Source: Mesonia profundi
Lineage (GTDB): Bacteria > Bacteroidota > Bacteroidia > Flavobacteriales > Flavobacteriaceae
Direction of reading: 5' to 3'
Assembly: GCF_031085155.1 (NCBI RefSeq)
Contig: NZ_JAVHUL010000025.1
Coordinates: 1-42,543 of the forward strand
Length of the DNA stretch: 42,543 nucleotides
In this document: positions 34,405 to 42,543 of the stretch, piece by piece
Layout: every line of letters starts with the position of its first letter
Position numbering within the stretch: position 1 is the stretch's first letter
The notes under the pieces: generated by a model
Databases searched by the model: none
Seen by the model: the letters and a program-made list of their open reading frames with translations, nothing else
Told to the model about the DNA's origin: nothing
Position numbers and translations under genes: made by a program

Positions 34405-34412
34405 TAAATTTG
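34405..34412 (+). promoter_or_regulatory. Promoter -7 element of the CcsBA gene
   Basis: TAAATTTG is a TAnnTTTG match 14 bp before the ATG. A -33 TTTG is not seen. Confidence 0.45.
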
Positions 34413-34426
34413 CAGCGTTTATAAAA

Positions 34427-37400
34427 ATGCTTTTTATGTTTCAGAAGAAGGTTGCCCAGATTCTTTTCTCTACCCGAACTATGTCATTATTGTTCATCTC
34501 TTTTGCAGTAGCCATGGCGGTAGGAACTTTTGTAGAAAATTCTTACAGTACCGCCACCGCTAGAGCTTGGATTTACAATGCTTGGTGGTTTGAAGCCATC
34601 ATGATTGTATTCGCTCTTAACTTCTTAGGGAATATAAAAAGATACCGATTATTACGAAGAGAAAAACTCAACACCTTAATTTTCCACTTGTCATTTTTAC
34701 TGATTTTGGTGGGTGCAGGAGTAACGCGATATATTGGTTATGAGGGAATTATGCCTATTCGTGAAGGAGAAACTACCAATATTATGCTTTCAGAAAAAAC
34801 ATACCTTTCGATTATGATGGATGGGGAAGTAGACGGAGAACCTTTAAGAAGAGCTCAAGATTTAAGCTTAAATTTGGCTCCTAAAATTAATAATCATAAG
34901 ACTTTATCGACCGACTTTAAAGGACAAGAGGTAGATTTTGAAGTGGTTGAATTTATTCCTGCAGCAGAAGAGGGATTAGTAGAGACCGAAGATGGGAATA
35001 CATACTTGAAGATTGTTGAAGCTAGTGGAGGAGATCGACACGATCATTATTTAGAGGAAAACGAAGTTACTTCTATACATAATATTTTATTCGCTTTTAA
35101 CAAACCTACGGAAGGAGCTATCAATATTAATATTAGCGATGAAGGGAGTACCATTTCTTCTCCGTTTGAAGGAGATTATATGCGTATGTCAGATCAAAAG
35201 AAAGGTATTGTTGTGGCCGATTCACTTCAGCCGCTCATGATGCGTTCGTTATATAATATGGCAGAAATGCAGTTTGTACTTCCAGATGCTCCCGTAAAAG
35301 GAAAATATGATTTAATTGCTTCTGAAACCAAAGAAGAAGGACAGCCAGATGGAGTCGTGTTAAACATTACCAGTAATGGAGAAACGCAGCAAGTAAAAAT
35401 GTTGGGTGCTAAAGGATACGTAAACGATTATAAACAAGTAAATGTTGGAGGCTTAGAGATTTACGCTCGCTACGGAAGTAAAGAGTATGAACTTCCTTTT
35501 TCCTTAAAATTAAATGATTTTATTGCAGATAAATATCCCGGAACCGAGAATAATCCTATGCCCAGCTATTCTGCTTTTAAAAGTAAAGTAGATCTTATTG
35601 ACGGTGGAGAGGTGACTAAGCACGAGGTTTTTATGAATAATGTATTGGATTATAAAGGCTACCGATTTTTTCAAGCTTCTTTTGATGCCGACGAAAAAGG
35701 AACGGTACTTTCTGTAAACCACGATTGGTGGGGAACTTGGATTACGTATATAGGTTACTTTTTATTGTATTTAGGAATGATGATTTTGTTATTTGAAAGA
35801 GGCTCACGTTTTGGAGAGCTAGAAAGAAAATTAACTAAGATTAAAGCTAAGAAAGCGAGTTTAGGAGTTATAGCCGCTTTATTATTTTGTGTTTCTGGGT
35901 TTGCACAAGATAATCAAGACAATGGAGATGCTGCTCACGAGCATAGCACTTCTATGATCTCTCCCAAATCACAGGTAGACTCGGTAGTGATGGCTACTGC
36001 GGTAAGTAAAGAACACGCTGCTAAATTTGGAAGGTTGATTATCCAAGATGCTGGCGGAAGAATGAAACCCGCCAATACCTACTCGTCTGAATTAATAAGA
36101 AAACTGAGTAAGAGCGATCATTACGAAGGATTAAACAGTGACCAAGTATTGGTTTCTATGACCGAAAATCCTGCGATGTGGTATAATGTACCTTTAATCT
36201 ATGTGAAAGCAAAAAATGATAGTTTGCATCACGTTATTGGAGTAGAGGAAGGAGCCAAACATATTCCTTTAGCTCAATTCTTTGATGAACGAGGAGCCTA
36301 TAAACTGTCTCCGTTTCTAGAAGAAGCCTATAGAGCAAAGGTGAAAAATCAGTTTCAAAAAGACTTTATTTCAGCCGATGAAAAAGTGAACTTATTGTAC
36401 AATGCTTTGGAAGGAAAAATATTAAAAATTTTCCCAATCCCCGAAGCCGAAAACAATAAATGGGTTTCTTATCCCGAAGCGAGAGAATTAGAGGGTAAGT
36501 TTAAAGGAGTAGATTCTTTATATACTTTAAATGTATTACCGCTTTATATGCAAACCTTGAGAAAGGCAAGAACTACCGAGGATTATAGTAAATCCAATGA
36601 GGTATTGAGCAGTATTGAAGGCTTTCAGAAAAAATATGGAGAGGAAGTGATGCCTTCGCAAGAAAAGATTGACACCGAAATCCTCTACAATAAATACGAT
36701 GTGTTTAAAAACCTGTTCTGGCAATATATGGTGGTTGGGTTACTCATGTTTGTAGTGGTTATTATTCAAATTTTTAGAAATACCAAGAACATTAGAAGAA
36801 GTATCAAATTCTTCCAAATTCTTATTTTTATATTATTTCTTGTCCATACTACTGGCTTAATAGCGCGCTGGTATATTTCTGGTCATGCTCCTTGGAGTGA
36901 TGCTTATGAAAGTATGATCTATGTGGCTTGGGCAACGATGTTCTTTGGATTGGCCTTTGGTAGAAAAAGTGATTTAACTACAGCATCTACCGCATTTGTT
37001 ACTTCGATGATTCTTATGATTGCGCATTGGAACTGGATGGATCCTGCAATCGCTAATTTGCAACCGGTATTAGATTCTTACTGGTTAATGATTCACGTAG
37101 CAGTGATTGTGGCTAGTTACGGTCCGTTTACATTGGGAATGATTTTAGGCTTGGTTTCGCTCCTGCTTATGATTCTTACCAATGAGAAGAACAAAAAGAA
37201 AATGGCCATCAATATACAAGAATTAACCATTATTACAGAGCTTTGTTTAACCGTAGGTTTGGTGCTGTTAACCATTGGAAACTTTTTAGGTGGACAATGG
37301 GCCAACGAAAGTTGGGGTAGATATTGGGGCTGGGATCCTAAAGAAACTTGGGCATTAATTAGTATTATGGTATATGCGTTTGTAATTCATATGCGTTTAG

Positions 37401-37624
37401 TGCCAGGCTTACGCGGAAGATTTGCCTTTAACTGGGCAGCGATTCTCGCTTTTGCTTCTATCTTAATGACATACTTTGGAGTTAATTTTTACCTTACTGG
37501 ATTGCACTCTTACGCAAGTGGAGATCAAATCATCAGCTATCAATTTATCTTTATCGCGTTTGGAGCTTGGGCACTTTTAGGAGCTGTAGCTTACAGAAAA
37601 TATAAACGCTTTTATAAGAAATAA
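34427..37624 (+). CDS. CcsB-CcsA (ResB-ResC) fusion, cytochrome c assembly
   Basis: A 1065-residue inner-membrane protein of system II cytochrome c maturation, which exports haem and attaches it to CxxCH apocytochromes. The N-terminal CcsB/ResB part (1 to about 480) has helices at about 20, 50 and 85, a large periplasmic domain and a fourth helix near 440-460. A second periplasmic stretch (about 500-770) follows, then the CcsA/ResC part with seven or eight helices and the haem-handling WWD-type motif ESWGRYWGWDPKETWAL near 960-975, flanked by conserved His residues. The fusion is the usual form in Bacteroidota and epsilon-Proteobacteria. A second ATG at 34436 could serve as start. Confidence 0.95.
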   Translation: MLFMFQKKVAQILFSTRTMSLLFISFAVAMAVGTFVENSYSTATARAWIYNAWWFEAIMIVFALNFLGNIKRYRLLRREKLNTLIFHLSFLLILVGAGVTRYIGYEGIMPIREGETTNIMLSEKTYLSIMMDGEVDGEPLRRAQDLSLNLAPKINNHKTLSTDFKGQEVDFEVVEFIPAAEEGLVETEDGNTYLKIVEASGGDRHDHYLEENEVTSIHNILFAFNKPTEGAININISDEGSTISSPFEGDYMRMSDQKKGIVVADSLQPLMMRSLYNMAEMQFVLPDAPVKGKYDLIASETKEEGQPDGVVLNITSNGETQQVKMLGAKGYVNDYKQVNVGGLEIYARYGSKEYELPFSLKLNDFIADKYPGTENNPMPSYSAFKSKVDLIDGGEVTKHEVFMNNVLDYKGYRFFQASFDADEKGTVLSVNHDWWGTWITYIGYFLLYLGMMILLFERGSRFGELERKLTKIKAKKASLGVIAALLFCVSGFAQDNQDNGDAAHEHSTSMISPKSQVDSVVMATAVSKEHAAKFGRLIIQDAGGRMKPANTYSSELIRKLSKSDHYEGLNSDQVLVSMTENPAMWYNVPLIYVKAKNDSLHHVIGVEEGAKHIPLAQFFDERGAYKLSPFLEEAYRAKVKNQFQKDFISADEKVNLLYNALEGKILKIFPIPEAENNKWVSYPEARELEGKFKGVDSLYTLNVLPLYMQTLRKARTTEDYSKSNEVLSSIEGFQKKYGEEVMPSQEKIDTEILYNKYDVFKNLFWQYMVVGLLMFVVVIIQIFRNTKNIRRSIKFFQILIFILFLVHTTGLIARWYISGHAPWSDAYESMIYVAWATMFFGLAFGRKSDLTTASTAFVTSMILMIAHWNWMDPAIANLQPVLDSYWLMIHVAVIVASYGPFTLGMILGLVSLLLMILTNEKNKKKMAINIQELTIITELCLTVGLVLLTIGNFLGGQWANESWGRYWGWDPKETWALISIMVYAFVIHMRLVPGLRGRFAFNWAAILAFASILMTYFGVNFYLTGLHSYASGDQIISYQFIFIAFGAWALLGAVAYRKYKRFYKK

Positions 37625-37656
37625 TTCTTCTGATGAAATATTGGAAATAAGAGTTT

Positions 37657-37689
37657 AAAAAGCTAAGTTACTTGTGACTTAGCTTTTTT
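37657..37689 (+). terminator. Rho-independent terminator after the CcsBA gene
   Basis: AAAAAGCTAAGT and ACTTAGCTTTTTT pair fully around an eight-base loop, followed by T. Confidence 0.88.
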
Positions 37690-37736
37690 GATTTGTTGAA
37701 AATAATTAAATAATAGTAAAATCATAATTTCAAAAT

Positions 37737-38348
37737 ATGGAAACTACTAAAAAGACACACTGGGAAAATGTATACCAAACCAAGAATCCAGATGAAGTGA
37801 GTTGGACACAAGAAAATCCTAAAACTAGCTTAGCTCTTATTCATTCGTTTAAGCTAAATAAGCAAGCAAGAATTATAGATGTGGGCGGAGGCGATAGCAA
37901 TTTAGTAGACCATTTACTAAAAGAAGGTTATGAGAACATTAGCGTTTTAGATATTTCAGAAAAAGCTTTAGAGAAAGCAAAAATTAGATTGGGTGCTAAA
38001 GCCAGTAAGGTAAGTTGGATTGTAAGTGATGTGGTAGACTTCACCCCCAAAACTACTTATGATGTTTGGCACGATCGAGCTGCTTTTCATTTCTTAACTT
38101 CGGAAGAACAGATTGCTCAATACCTCAAAATCGTTTCAAAAAATGTCATCGGTTATTTGGCTATGGGGACCTTCTCTAAAAACGGACCTTTAAAATGTAG
38201 CGGACTAGAGATCACCCAATACGCCGAAGAAGACTTGAAAGATAAATTTAAAGACAATTTTACTCCGTTAACTTGCTTTACGGAAGATCACTTAACTCCG
38301 TTTGATACCACTCAAAATTTCTTGTTTTGTAGTTTTGAGAAGATTTAG
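37737..38348 (+). CDS. Class I SAM-dependent methyltransferase
   Basis: A 203-residue cytosolic protein with the Rossmann-type SAM-binding motif IIDVGGGDSNLVDHLL (motif I), the acidic end of strand 2 in ISVLDISEKA and the region DVWHDRAAFHFL (motif IV area). The opening HWENVYQTKNPDEVSW is shared with thiol or metalloid methyltransferase-like proteins, but the substrate is not visible. It is flanked by a terminator upstream and converges with the GDPD/FAM151-like gene, stop codons overlapping by 4 bp. Confidence 0.9.
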   Translation: METTKKTHWENVYQTKNPDEVSWTQENPKTSLALIHSFKLNKQARIIDVGGGDSNLVDHLLKEGYENISVLDISEKALEKAKIRLGAKASKVSWIVSDVVDFTPKTTYDVWHDRAAFHFLTSEEQIAQYLKIVSKNVIGYLAMGTFSKNGPLKCSGLEITQYAEEDLKDKFKDNFTPLTCFTEDHLTPFDTTQNFLFCSFEKI

Positions 38349-39103
38349 AAATACTGATTCCAATTATTGTAAGGTGTTAACACCGTTTGTACGGTTGAAT
38401 CCTGAAGCATTGTTCTCAATTCTGTATAATTGATCAAGATTTTTGGAGAATACGTGCTGTGCAACACCCAAAAATTCTTTTTCCTTTTCGGAAAGTGTTT
38501 AGCGATTAGGGAATAATCATTAAAATCGGTCGAGATTTCTAAGTTAGGGTTATTTTTAAGCTGTGCTTTGATTTCCTGAAGGCTTTTGCTTAACTCTTCC
38601 TTCGTTTTTTCATGAAGTTTTGGCGGGAGGTAATAATTTACGCGATAGCCTTTTTCTTGGAAAACATTTAGAAGTTCTGCTTTTGAAGATTCAATAATTA
38701 CCTGACCTCGTTTGATTTCCGCGGAAGCGATACCTGTATCAATACGATTAAATACCGCCTGTTGATTTGTTGCCGTCAAATTTTTAAGATCTAACCACAT
38801 GCCTATTTTTTTGTTGCTCACATGATTCACATATTCTTGAAAAGACAAACCCGTAGATGGGGCGGGAGGATGATTCACCTCAAGCCAATCACCATCTTTT
38901 TGATACAATAAATCCAGTTCGATACCTTTAAAATGGGCTTCGCTGCTTTCTAGCTTTTTAAGATCGTTTGCTCGATGAGCCCAAACTTTATCGTAGAAGC
39001 CGTAAAATTCAACGCGCTTGCTGCTGTAGCGATATGCAATCGCCAAAATCAAAACCAGAGCAAGTATAGCAATAAAAATCATCTTAGTATTTTTGCGCAT
39101 CAT
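38345..39103 (-). CDS. Membrane-anchored GDPD-like/FAM151-like protein
   Basis: A 252-residue protein with an N-terminal hydrophobic anchor (IFIAILALVLILAIAY). The rest resembles the PLC-like TIM barrel of GDPD or FAM151/menorin (DUF2181) proteins: WAHRANDLKKLE, GIELDLLYQKDG, VNHPPAP, and GMWLDLKNLT near 60-110. A catalytic His and Glu/Asp at the barrel start (HRxN, ExD) are seen, but I can place it only by resemblance. It follows the phosphoethanolamine transferase gene with a 20-bp overlap; a start at 39082 would give a TAAGATG joint instead. Both genes are likely co-expressed, perhaps for envelope lipid changes (inference). A TTTCCGCGGAAGC palindrome lies at 38716-38728. Confidence 0.65.
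   Translation of the reverse strand: MMRKNTKMIFIAILALVLILAIAYRYSSKRVEFYGFYDKVWAHRANDLKKLESSEAHFKGIELDLLYQKDGDWLEVNHPPAPSTGLSFQEYVNHVSNKKIGMWLDLKNLTATNQQAVFNRIDTGIASAEIKRGQVIIESSKAELLNVFQEKGYRVNYYLPPKLHEKTKEELSKSLQEIKAQLKNNPNLEISTDFNDYSLIAKHFPKRKKNFWVLHSTYSPKILINYTELRTMLQDSTVQTVLTPYNNWNQYF
38716..38728. repeat. Palindrome variant TTTCCGCGGAAGC inside the GDPD-like gene
   Basis: Read in the coding sense it gives A-S-A-E, the same residues as the two exact copies at 9583 and 30303. Confidence 0.6.
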
Positions 39104-40703
39104 AATCTATTTTACCTTTTATCAGCCTTGGTTTTTCAACGTAGGTAGAATCGTAAATACTTTTAGTTTTATCTAAACCATCAAAAAAAATCTGACTCAA
39201 ATCCGCGAAAGCGTGAATAAATTTATCCATTAAATACTTCCGATTCTCAATTTTAGTAACCTCTAAATCTGATTTTAACTGCTCTTTAAATTGCGGAGAA
39301 ACCCAAGTAATATAAGGAATTTCGAACATTCCGTTGGTGCCAATATCTTCGCTGTGTCCCGCATTATCATAATCATCAAACACATCATCCCCGTGGTCTG
39401 AAAAATAAATCATATAAGAAGAGGTCTGCTGTGCTTTTAATTGCTCCAAAAGATCGTTGATGATATAATCATTATAGCGAACAGCATTATCGTATTGGTT
39501 GATAAACCCATAGGCTCGCTCGTGTTGAAACTTCGTTTTTGGGATGTCTTTAAAATGCTCGTAAGTATTAGGATAACGTTCCTGATACCCCAAATGCGTT
39601 CCCGAAAGGTGCAAGAAAATCATTTTGTAAGGTGCAGGATCTTGTAAAGCCTCGTTGAATGCGGGTAATAGAACCTCGTCATAACTTTTTCGGTTATAAT
39701 TATCGGTGTTTAAAAATTTCTTCTCAGTCGCGGCATAACCAATTAAAGTAGGCACAGATTCGTTGATGCCTACGGGCCGCTGATTAGAAAGCCAAAAGGT
39801 TTTGTATCCCGCTTGATTGGCTAATTGGATCACCGAAGCATTGTCTTCTCTTCTTTTATTCTCAAATGAATTTAAGGTGAGAATCTTGTCTAAAGCGATG
39901 ACGGTGTGCACGTGCGGCGTTATTACATCTTTAGAAATCCATAATTCTTTTTGTTTCGCTAATAGCGGATTTGTATTTCGATAATATCCATATAGCGACA
40001 TGTGATTTCTATTGGTAGATTCTCCAATAATTACGACTCCAATTTTGGGAGCCTTGCGGTCTTTTTTTACCTCTTTTAAATAAGGAGAAGTAGGTTGAGC
40101 CAGCATTTCTTTAATCAGTTTTTTGGTGGTTTTGTAATCTGCGTAAGAAGTTTTAGTGGTGTAGAGAATATTAAATTCAGAAAACTTCCAATGAATAAGG
40201 TACGCTGAAAGTACCGCAAGACCAAGCAATCCTATTTTTAGAATTATTTGGAACGAAGGTTTTAGGTCAAGCTGGAATATTATTTTTCTCTTGAAAAGCG
40301 AGTACCCATAACCCAAAAGATACAAGATGAAAATCCCCGCCAAAAATAAAAACGTACTACTTATATAGACTTCTAGAAACTCTGAAGTTTCTTGGGCATT
40401 AGTTTCAAAAATGACAAATAGGGCAGAGGCGCTCAGTTTTACCTGATAAATATGATAAAAATTGAGCTTTATCAATAAAAGAAGGCTCAGTAAAAAACCT
40501 ATGATCCAAGAGCATATGGCTTTTAGCTTTTGGGAAGGAATTAGAAAACAAAGACTATAAAGAAAGCTAGTGAGCAAGACAAAATTACACACTTCCCGAA
40601 TAAAATGTGCTTGTTGGGGAATCAAAAAAATTCCGCTAAGGCATAACACCCATAGCGGAATTGATAATAAAATAAGATGTGCAAGATTATTTTTAGTAAA
40701 CAT
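39084..40703 (-). CDS. Phosphoethanolamine transferase-like sulfatase-family membrane enzyme
   Basis: A 539-residue protein with five N-terminal helices (about 8-28, 37-55, 62-82, 115-133, 152-170) and a periplasmic alkaline-phosphatase-like catalytic domain from about 220. The catalytic Thr is 230 in GESTNRNHMSLYGY. Metal ligands are visible in IYFSDHGDDVFDD and DNAGHSEDIG. This is the EptA/CptA/EptC group, which moves phosphoethanolamine from phosphatidylethanolamine onto lipid A, core sugar or protein. Which acceptor is used here is unknown. The GDPD-like gene follows with overlap and could recycle the lipid by-product (inference). The word CGCTTTCGCGGAT (minus strand, near 39202-39214) lies in late codons. 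Confidence 0.9.
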   Translation of the reverse strand: MFTKNNLAHLILLSIPLWVLCLSGIFLIPQQAHFIREVCNFVLLTSFLYSLCFLIPSQKLKAICSWIIGFLLSLLLLIKLNFYHIYQVKLSASALFVIFETNAQETSEFLEVYISSTFLFLAGIFILYLLGYGYSLFKRKIIFQLDLKPSFQIILKIGLLGLAVLSAYLIHWKFSEFNILYTTKTSYADYKTTKKLIKEMLAQPTSPYLKEVKKDRKAPKIGVVIIGESTNRNHMSLYGYYRNTNPLLAKQKELWISKDVITPHVHTVIALDKILTLNSFENKRREDNASVIQLANQAGYKTFWLSNQRPVGINESVPTLIGYAATEKKFLNTDNYNRKSYDEVLLPAFNEALQDPAPYKMIFLHLSGTHLGYQERYPNTYEHFKDIPKTKFQHERAYGFINQYDNAVRYNDYIINDLLEQLKAQQTSSYMIYFSDHGDDVFDDYDNAGHSEDIGTNGMFEIPYITWVSPQFKEQLKSDLEVTKIENRKYLMDKFIHAFADLSQIFFDGLDKTKSIYDSTYVEKPRLIKGKIDYDAQKY

Positions 40704-40799
40704 GAGATAGTCAATCTATTATGCCAATTAAGCTTTTAAAAATCTAATGAGCATTCTTCACAAATTTAGAAGAAATCTGCAAACCCCGACTTATTAAAT

Positions 40800-42197
40800 T
40801 TACTTTATCTCACCCACCATATCTTCTGGCTTCACCCAAGCATCAAATTCTTCGGCAGTGGTGTAGCCTAAATTCACGGCTTCTACTCTTAAGGTAGTTC
40901 CGTTTTTATGTGCAGTATTGGCAATTTCGGCGGCTTTATAATATCCAATTTTGGTATTTAAAGCAGTTACCAACATCAAACTGTTTTGCAACAATTCATC
41001 AATACGTTCTTGATTAGGCTCAATCCCTGCGGCGCAATGCTCTTCAAAAGAAACACAAGAGTCTCCAATAAGCTCTGCACTTTGCAATAAATTGGCTGCC
41101 ATTACGGGTTTAAAAACATTCAGCTCAAACTGTCCTTGCATACCGCTAACGCTAATCGCCACATCGTTACCCATCACCTGCGCGCAAACCATGGTTAAAG
41201 CTTCACATTGGGTAGGATTCACTTTTCCTGGCATAATAGAAGAACCAGGTTCGTTTGCCGGAATGCTAATTTCTCCAATTCCGCTTCGAGGTCCAGAGGC
41301 CAACATTCTAATGTCGTTTCCTATTTTATTTAAGGCAACCGCTAATTGTTTTAAGGCACCGTGGCTTTCTACCAAGGCATCGTGAGCTGCCAAGGCTTCA
41401 AATTTATTCTTAGCGGAAGTAAAAGGAAGTTCCGTAAAGTTGGCAATATGTTTTGCTACATTTACTGCGTAATCTTTAGGCGTATTTAATCCCGTTCCTA
41501 CAGCAGTTCCGCCTAGAGCTAATTCTCCTAAATGTGGAAGCGTGGCTTCTAAAGCTTTTAAACCGTGATCCAACTGAGAAGCATAACCTCCAAATTCTTG
41601 TCCCAAGGTTAATGGCGTAGCATCCATAAAATGCGTCCGTCCAATTTTAACTATTTTTTTAAATTCTTCTGCTTTCTTCTGAAGTGTATCTCTTAATTGT
41701 TTTACTCCAGGAATCGTTACTTCCACAATTTTCTTATAGGTAGCAATATGCATTCCTGTAGGAAAAGTATCGTTAGAAGATTGAGATTTGTTGACATCAT
41801 CATTAGGTTGAAGCGTTTTATCGCCTTCACCAATGGTTTTTCCTGCCAATTGATGCGCGCGGTTAGCGATCACTTCATTTACGTTCATATTACTTTGTGT
41901 CCCCGATCCGGTTTGCCAGATTACCAATGGAAATTGATCATCGTGCTTGCCTTCAAGAATCTCCTCACAAACCTGTGCGATAAGATCTCTCTTTTCTATA
42001 GGAAGTACTCCTGCTTCTTCGTTGGTGTAAGCCGCAGCTTTTTTTAAATAAGCGAATCCGTAAACGATTTCTAAAGGCATAGAAGCCGCGGGACCTATTT
42101 TAAAGTTATTTCTAGAACGCTCGGTTTGCGCTCCCCAAAGTTTATTGGCTGGTACTTTTACCTCGCCCATAGTGTCTTTCTCTATTCTATATTCCAT
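40800..42197 (-). CDS. fumC: Class II fumarate hydratase
   Basis: A 465-residue tetrameric enzyme interconverting fumarate and L-malate in the TCA cycle, iron-independent. The superfamily signature [17 protein letters not shown] holds the mobile catalytic loop with Ser. [13 protein letters not shown] and [16 protein letters not shown] carry the other active-site residues, including the catalytic His-Glu pair region. Length is normal. The 96 bp downstream hold no clear terminator. The gene is transcribed alone, with a -7 element 29 bp upstream and a small dyad at 42242-42254. Confidence 0.97.
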   Translation of the reverse strand: MEYRIEKDTMGEVKVPANKLWGAQTERSRNNFKIGPAASMPLEIVYGFAYLKKAAAYTNEEAGVLPIEKRDLIAQVCEEILEGKHDDQFPLVIWQTGSGTQSNMNVNEVIANRAHQLAGKTIGEGDKTLQPNDDVNKSQSSNDTFPTGMHIATYKKIVEVTIPGVKQLRDTLQKKAEEFKKIVKIGRTHFMDATPLTLGQEFGGYASQLDHGLKALEATLPHLGELALGGTAVGTGLNTPKDYAVNVAKHIANFTELPFTSAKNKFEALAAHDALVESHGALKQLAVALNKIGNDIRMLASGPRSGIGEISIPANEPGSSIMPGKVNPTQCEALTMVCAQVMGNDVAISVSGMQGQFELNVFKPVMAANLLQSAELIGDSCVSFEEHCAAGIEPNQERIDELLQNSLMLVTALNTKIGYYKAAEIANTAHKNGTTLRVEAVNLGYTTAEEFDAWVKPEDMVGEIK

Positions 42198-42225
42198 GAA
42201 ACTGTAAGTTTTTTGTAAGTAGTTA

Positions 42226-42233
42226 CAAATTTA
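42226..42233 (-). promoter_or_regulatory. Promoter -7 element of fumC with upstream dyad
   Basis: On the minus strand the bases read TAAATTTG (TAnnTTTG), 28 bp before the fumC ATG. The dyad CGCTATGATAGCG (42242-42254) covers the space just upstream, where the -33 side would be, and could be an operator. Confidence 0.45.
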
Positions 42234-42421
42234 ATGATTTCCGCTATGATAGCGTAAAAAGTTCTCATAATAAGTCTGTATTCTCTCAAATACAAGTCTT
42301 TTTTTATTAGTTTTTAGGGAATAAGTCAGGTTTATTGAGCCGATGGGAGTGAATTGCGCATTAGTAAATAAATTGTAAGTAGAAATCAAGAACCTAGGCA
42401 AGTTTATTAAATTCGTTTTAA

Positions 42422-42463
42422 ATCACAAACGGCTAAAAGAGATCTCTTTTAGCCGTTTGTGAT
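42422..42463. repeat. 42-bp perfect palindrome
   Basis: The half ATCACAAACGGCTAAAAGAG plus A is followed by its exact complement, centred on AGATCT. It lies between fumC and a gene entering from the right, 36 bp after that gene's stop. It could act as a terminator in either direction, although no strong T tract follows. The rest of the gap 42198-42498 shows only the fumC promoter and dyad. Confidence 0.85.
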
Positions 42464-42498
42464 GAATGGACTTCCTAGTAATTTTGTGACTAATTTTA

Positions 42499-42543
42499 TT
42501 AGGCCGCTTTGTTAAAAAATCCTTTTAATTTTAGTTCCATTTC
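42499..42543 (-). CDS. C-terminal end of a gene entering from the right edge
   Basis: Reading from the edge on the minus strand gives EMELKLKGFFNKAA and a TAA stop. The reading is open to the edge, and the 42-bp palindrome is placed as a terminator would be. Fourteen residues do not allow a family call. Confidence 0.4.
   Translation of the reverse strand, partial: EMELKLKGFFNKAA

Overview
The window looks like a chromosome segment from a marine-type member of the Flavobacteriaceae (phylum Bacteroidota). The DNA is AT-rich. Start codons lack clear Shine-Dalgarno sequences, and several genes are preceded by the Bacteroidota -7 hexamer-like element TAnnTTTG. Two secreted proteins end in type IX secretion (T9SS) sorting domains. 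Typical family genes are present: a fused CcsB-CcsA, a DUF2911 protein, a RibB with a decayed RibA-like domain, and PIG-L/symporter pairs. I saw no rRNA, tRNA or CRISPR array.

Positions 1-3640 are accessory DNA. Three long imperfect palindromes (68-266, 1571-1701, 2278-2411) separate small modules. Each module starts and ends with the same core-like heptamer in inverted orientation. The modules carry a DUF262-HNH nuclease, two small unknown ORFs and a GNAT acetyltransferase. The array ends beside a broken tyrosine recombinase. This is the layout of an integron or CALIN cassette array, with cassettes and integrase on the minus strand and a good promoter element (3041-3048) between them. It continues off the left edge. 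It is the most unusual part of the window.

Positions 3645-15277 are core genome: a lipoprotein metallo-hydrolase; hutI-hutG (histidine degradation); a peroxiredoxin, thioredoxin and small-protein set (redox defence); then diacylglycerol/undecaprenol kinase, ftsK, lolA, an lptF/G-like permease, ribB and a convergent nitroreductase. The ftsK-lolA-lptF block joins chromosome segregation to envelope lipid and lipoprotein transport.

Positions 15535-26396 hold a T9SS-secreted endonuclease I, a tight three-gene operon (RimK-like ATP-grasp, GCS2-type ligase, N-formylglutamate amidohydrolase-like) that probably makes or processes an unidentified amino-acid or peptide-like metabolite, a pseudouridine synthase with a HerA-like ATPase, a T9SS-secreted zinc metalloprotease and a DUF2911 protein. 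A 160-bp MITE-like element follows directly after the DUF2911 stop codon.

Positions 26581-42543 hold a minus-strand series: DUF2520, KdsC-like phosphatase, UbiA prenyltransferase, Maf, MscS, PIG-L deacetylase, a 35-residue membrane microprotein and a sodium:solute symporter. Then come the plus-strand CcsBA cytochrome c assembly gene and a methyltransferase, a minus-strand pair (phosphoethanolamine transferase plus a GDPD/FAM151-like membrane protein), fumC, a 42-bp perfect palindrome, and the last codons of a gene that enters from the right. A short palindrome (core TTYCGCGGAA) recurs inside several coding regions and deserves a genome-wide count. All calls are from reading the sequence; no database search or folding program was run.
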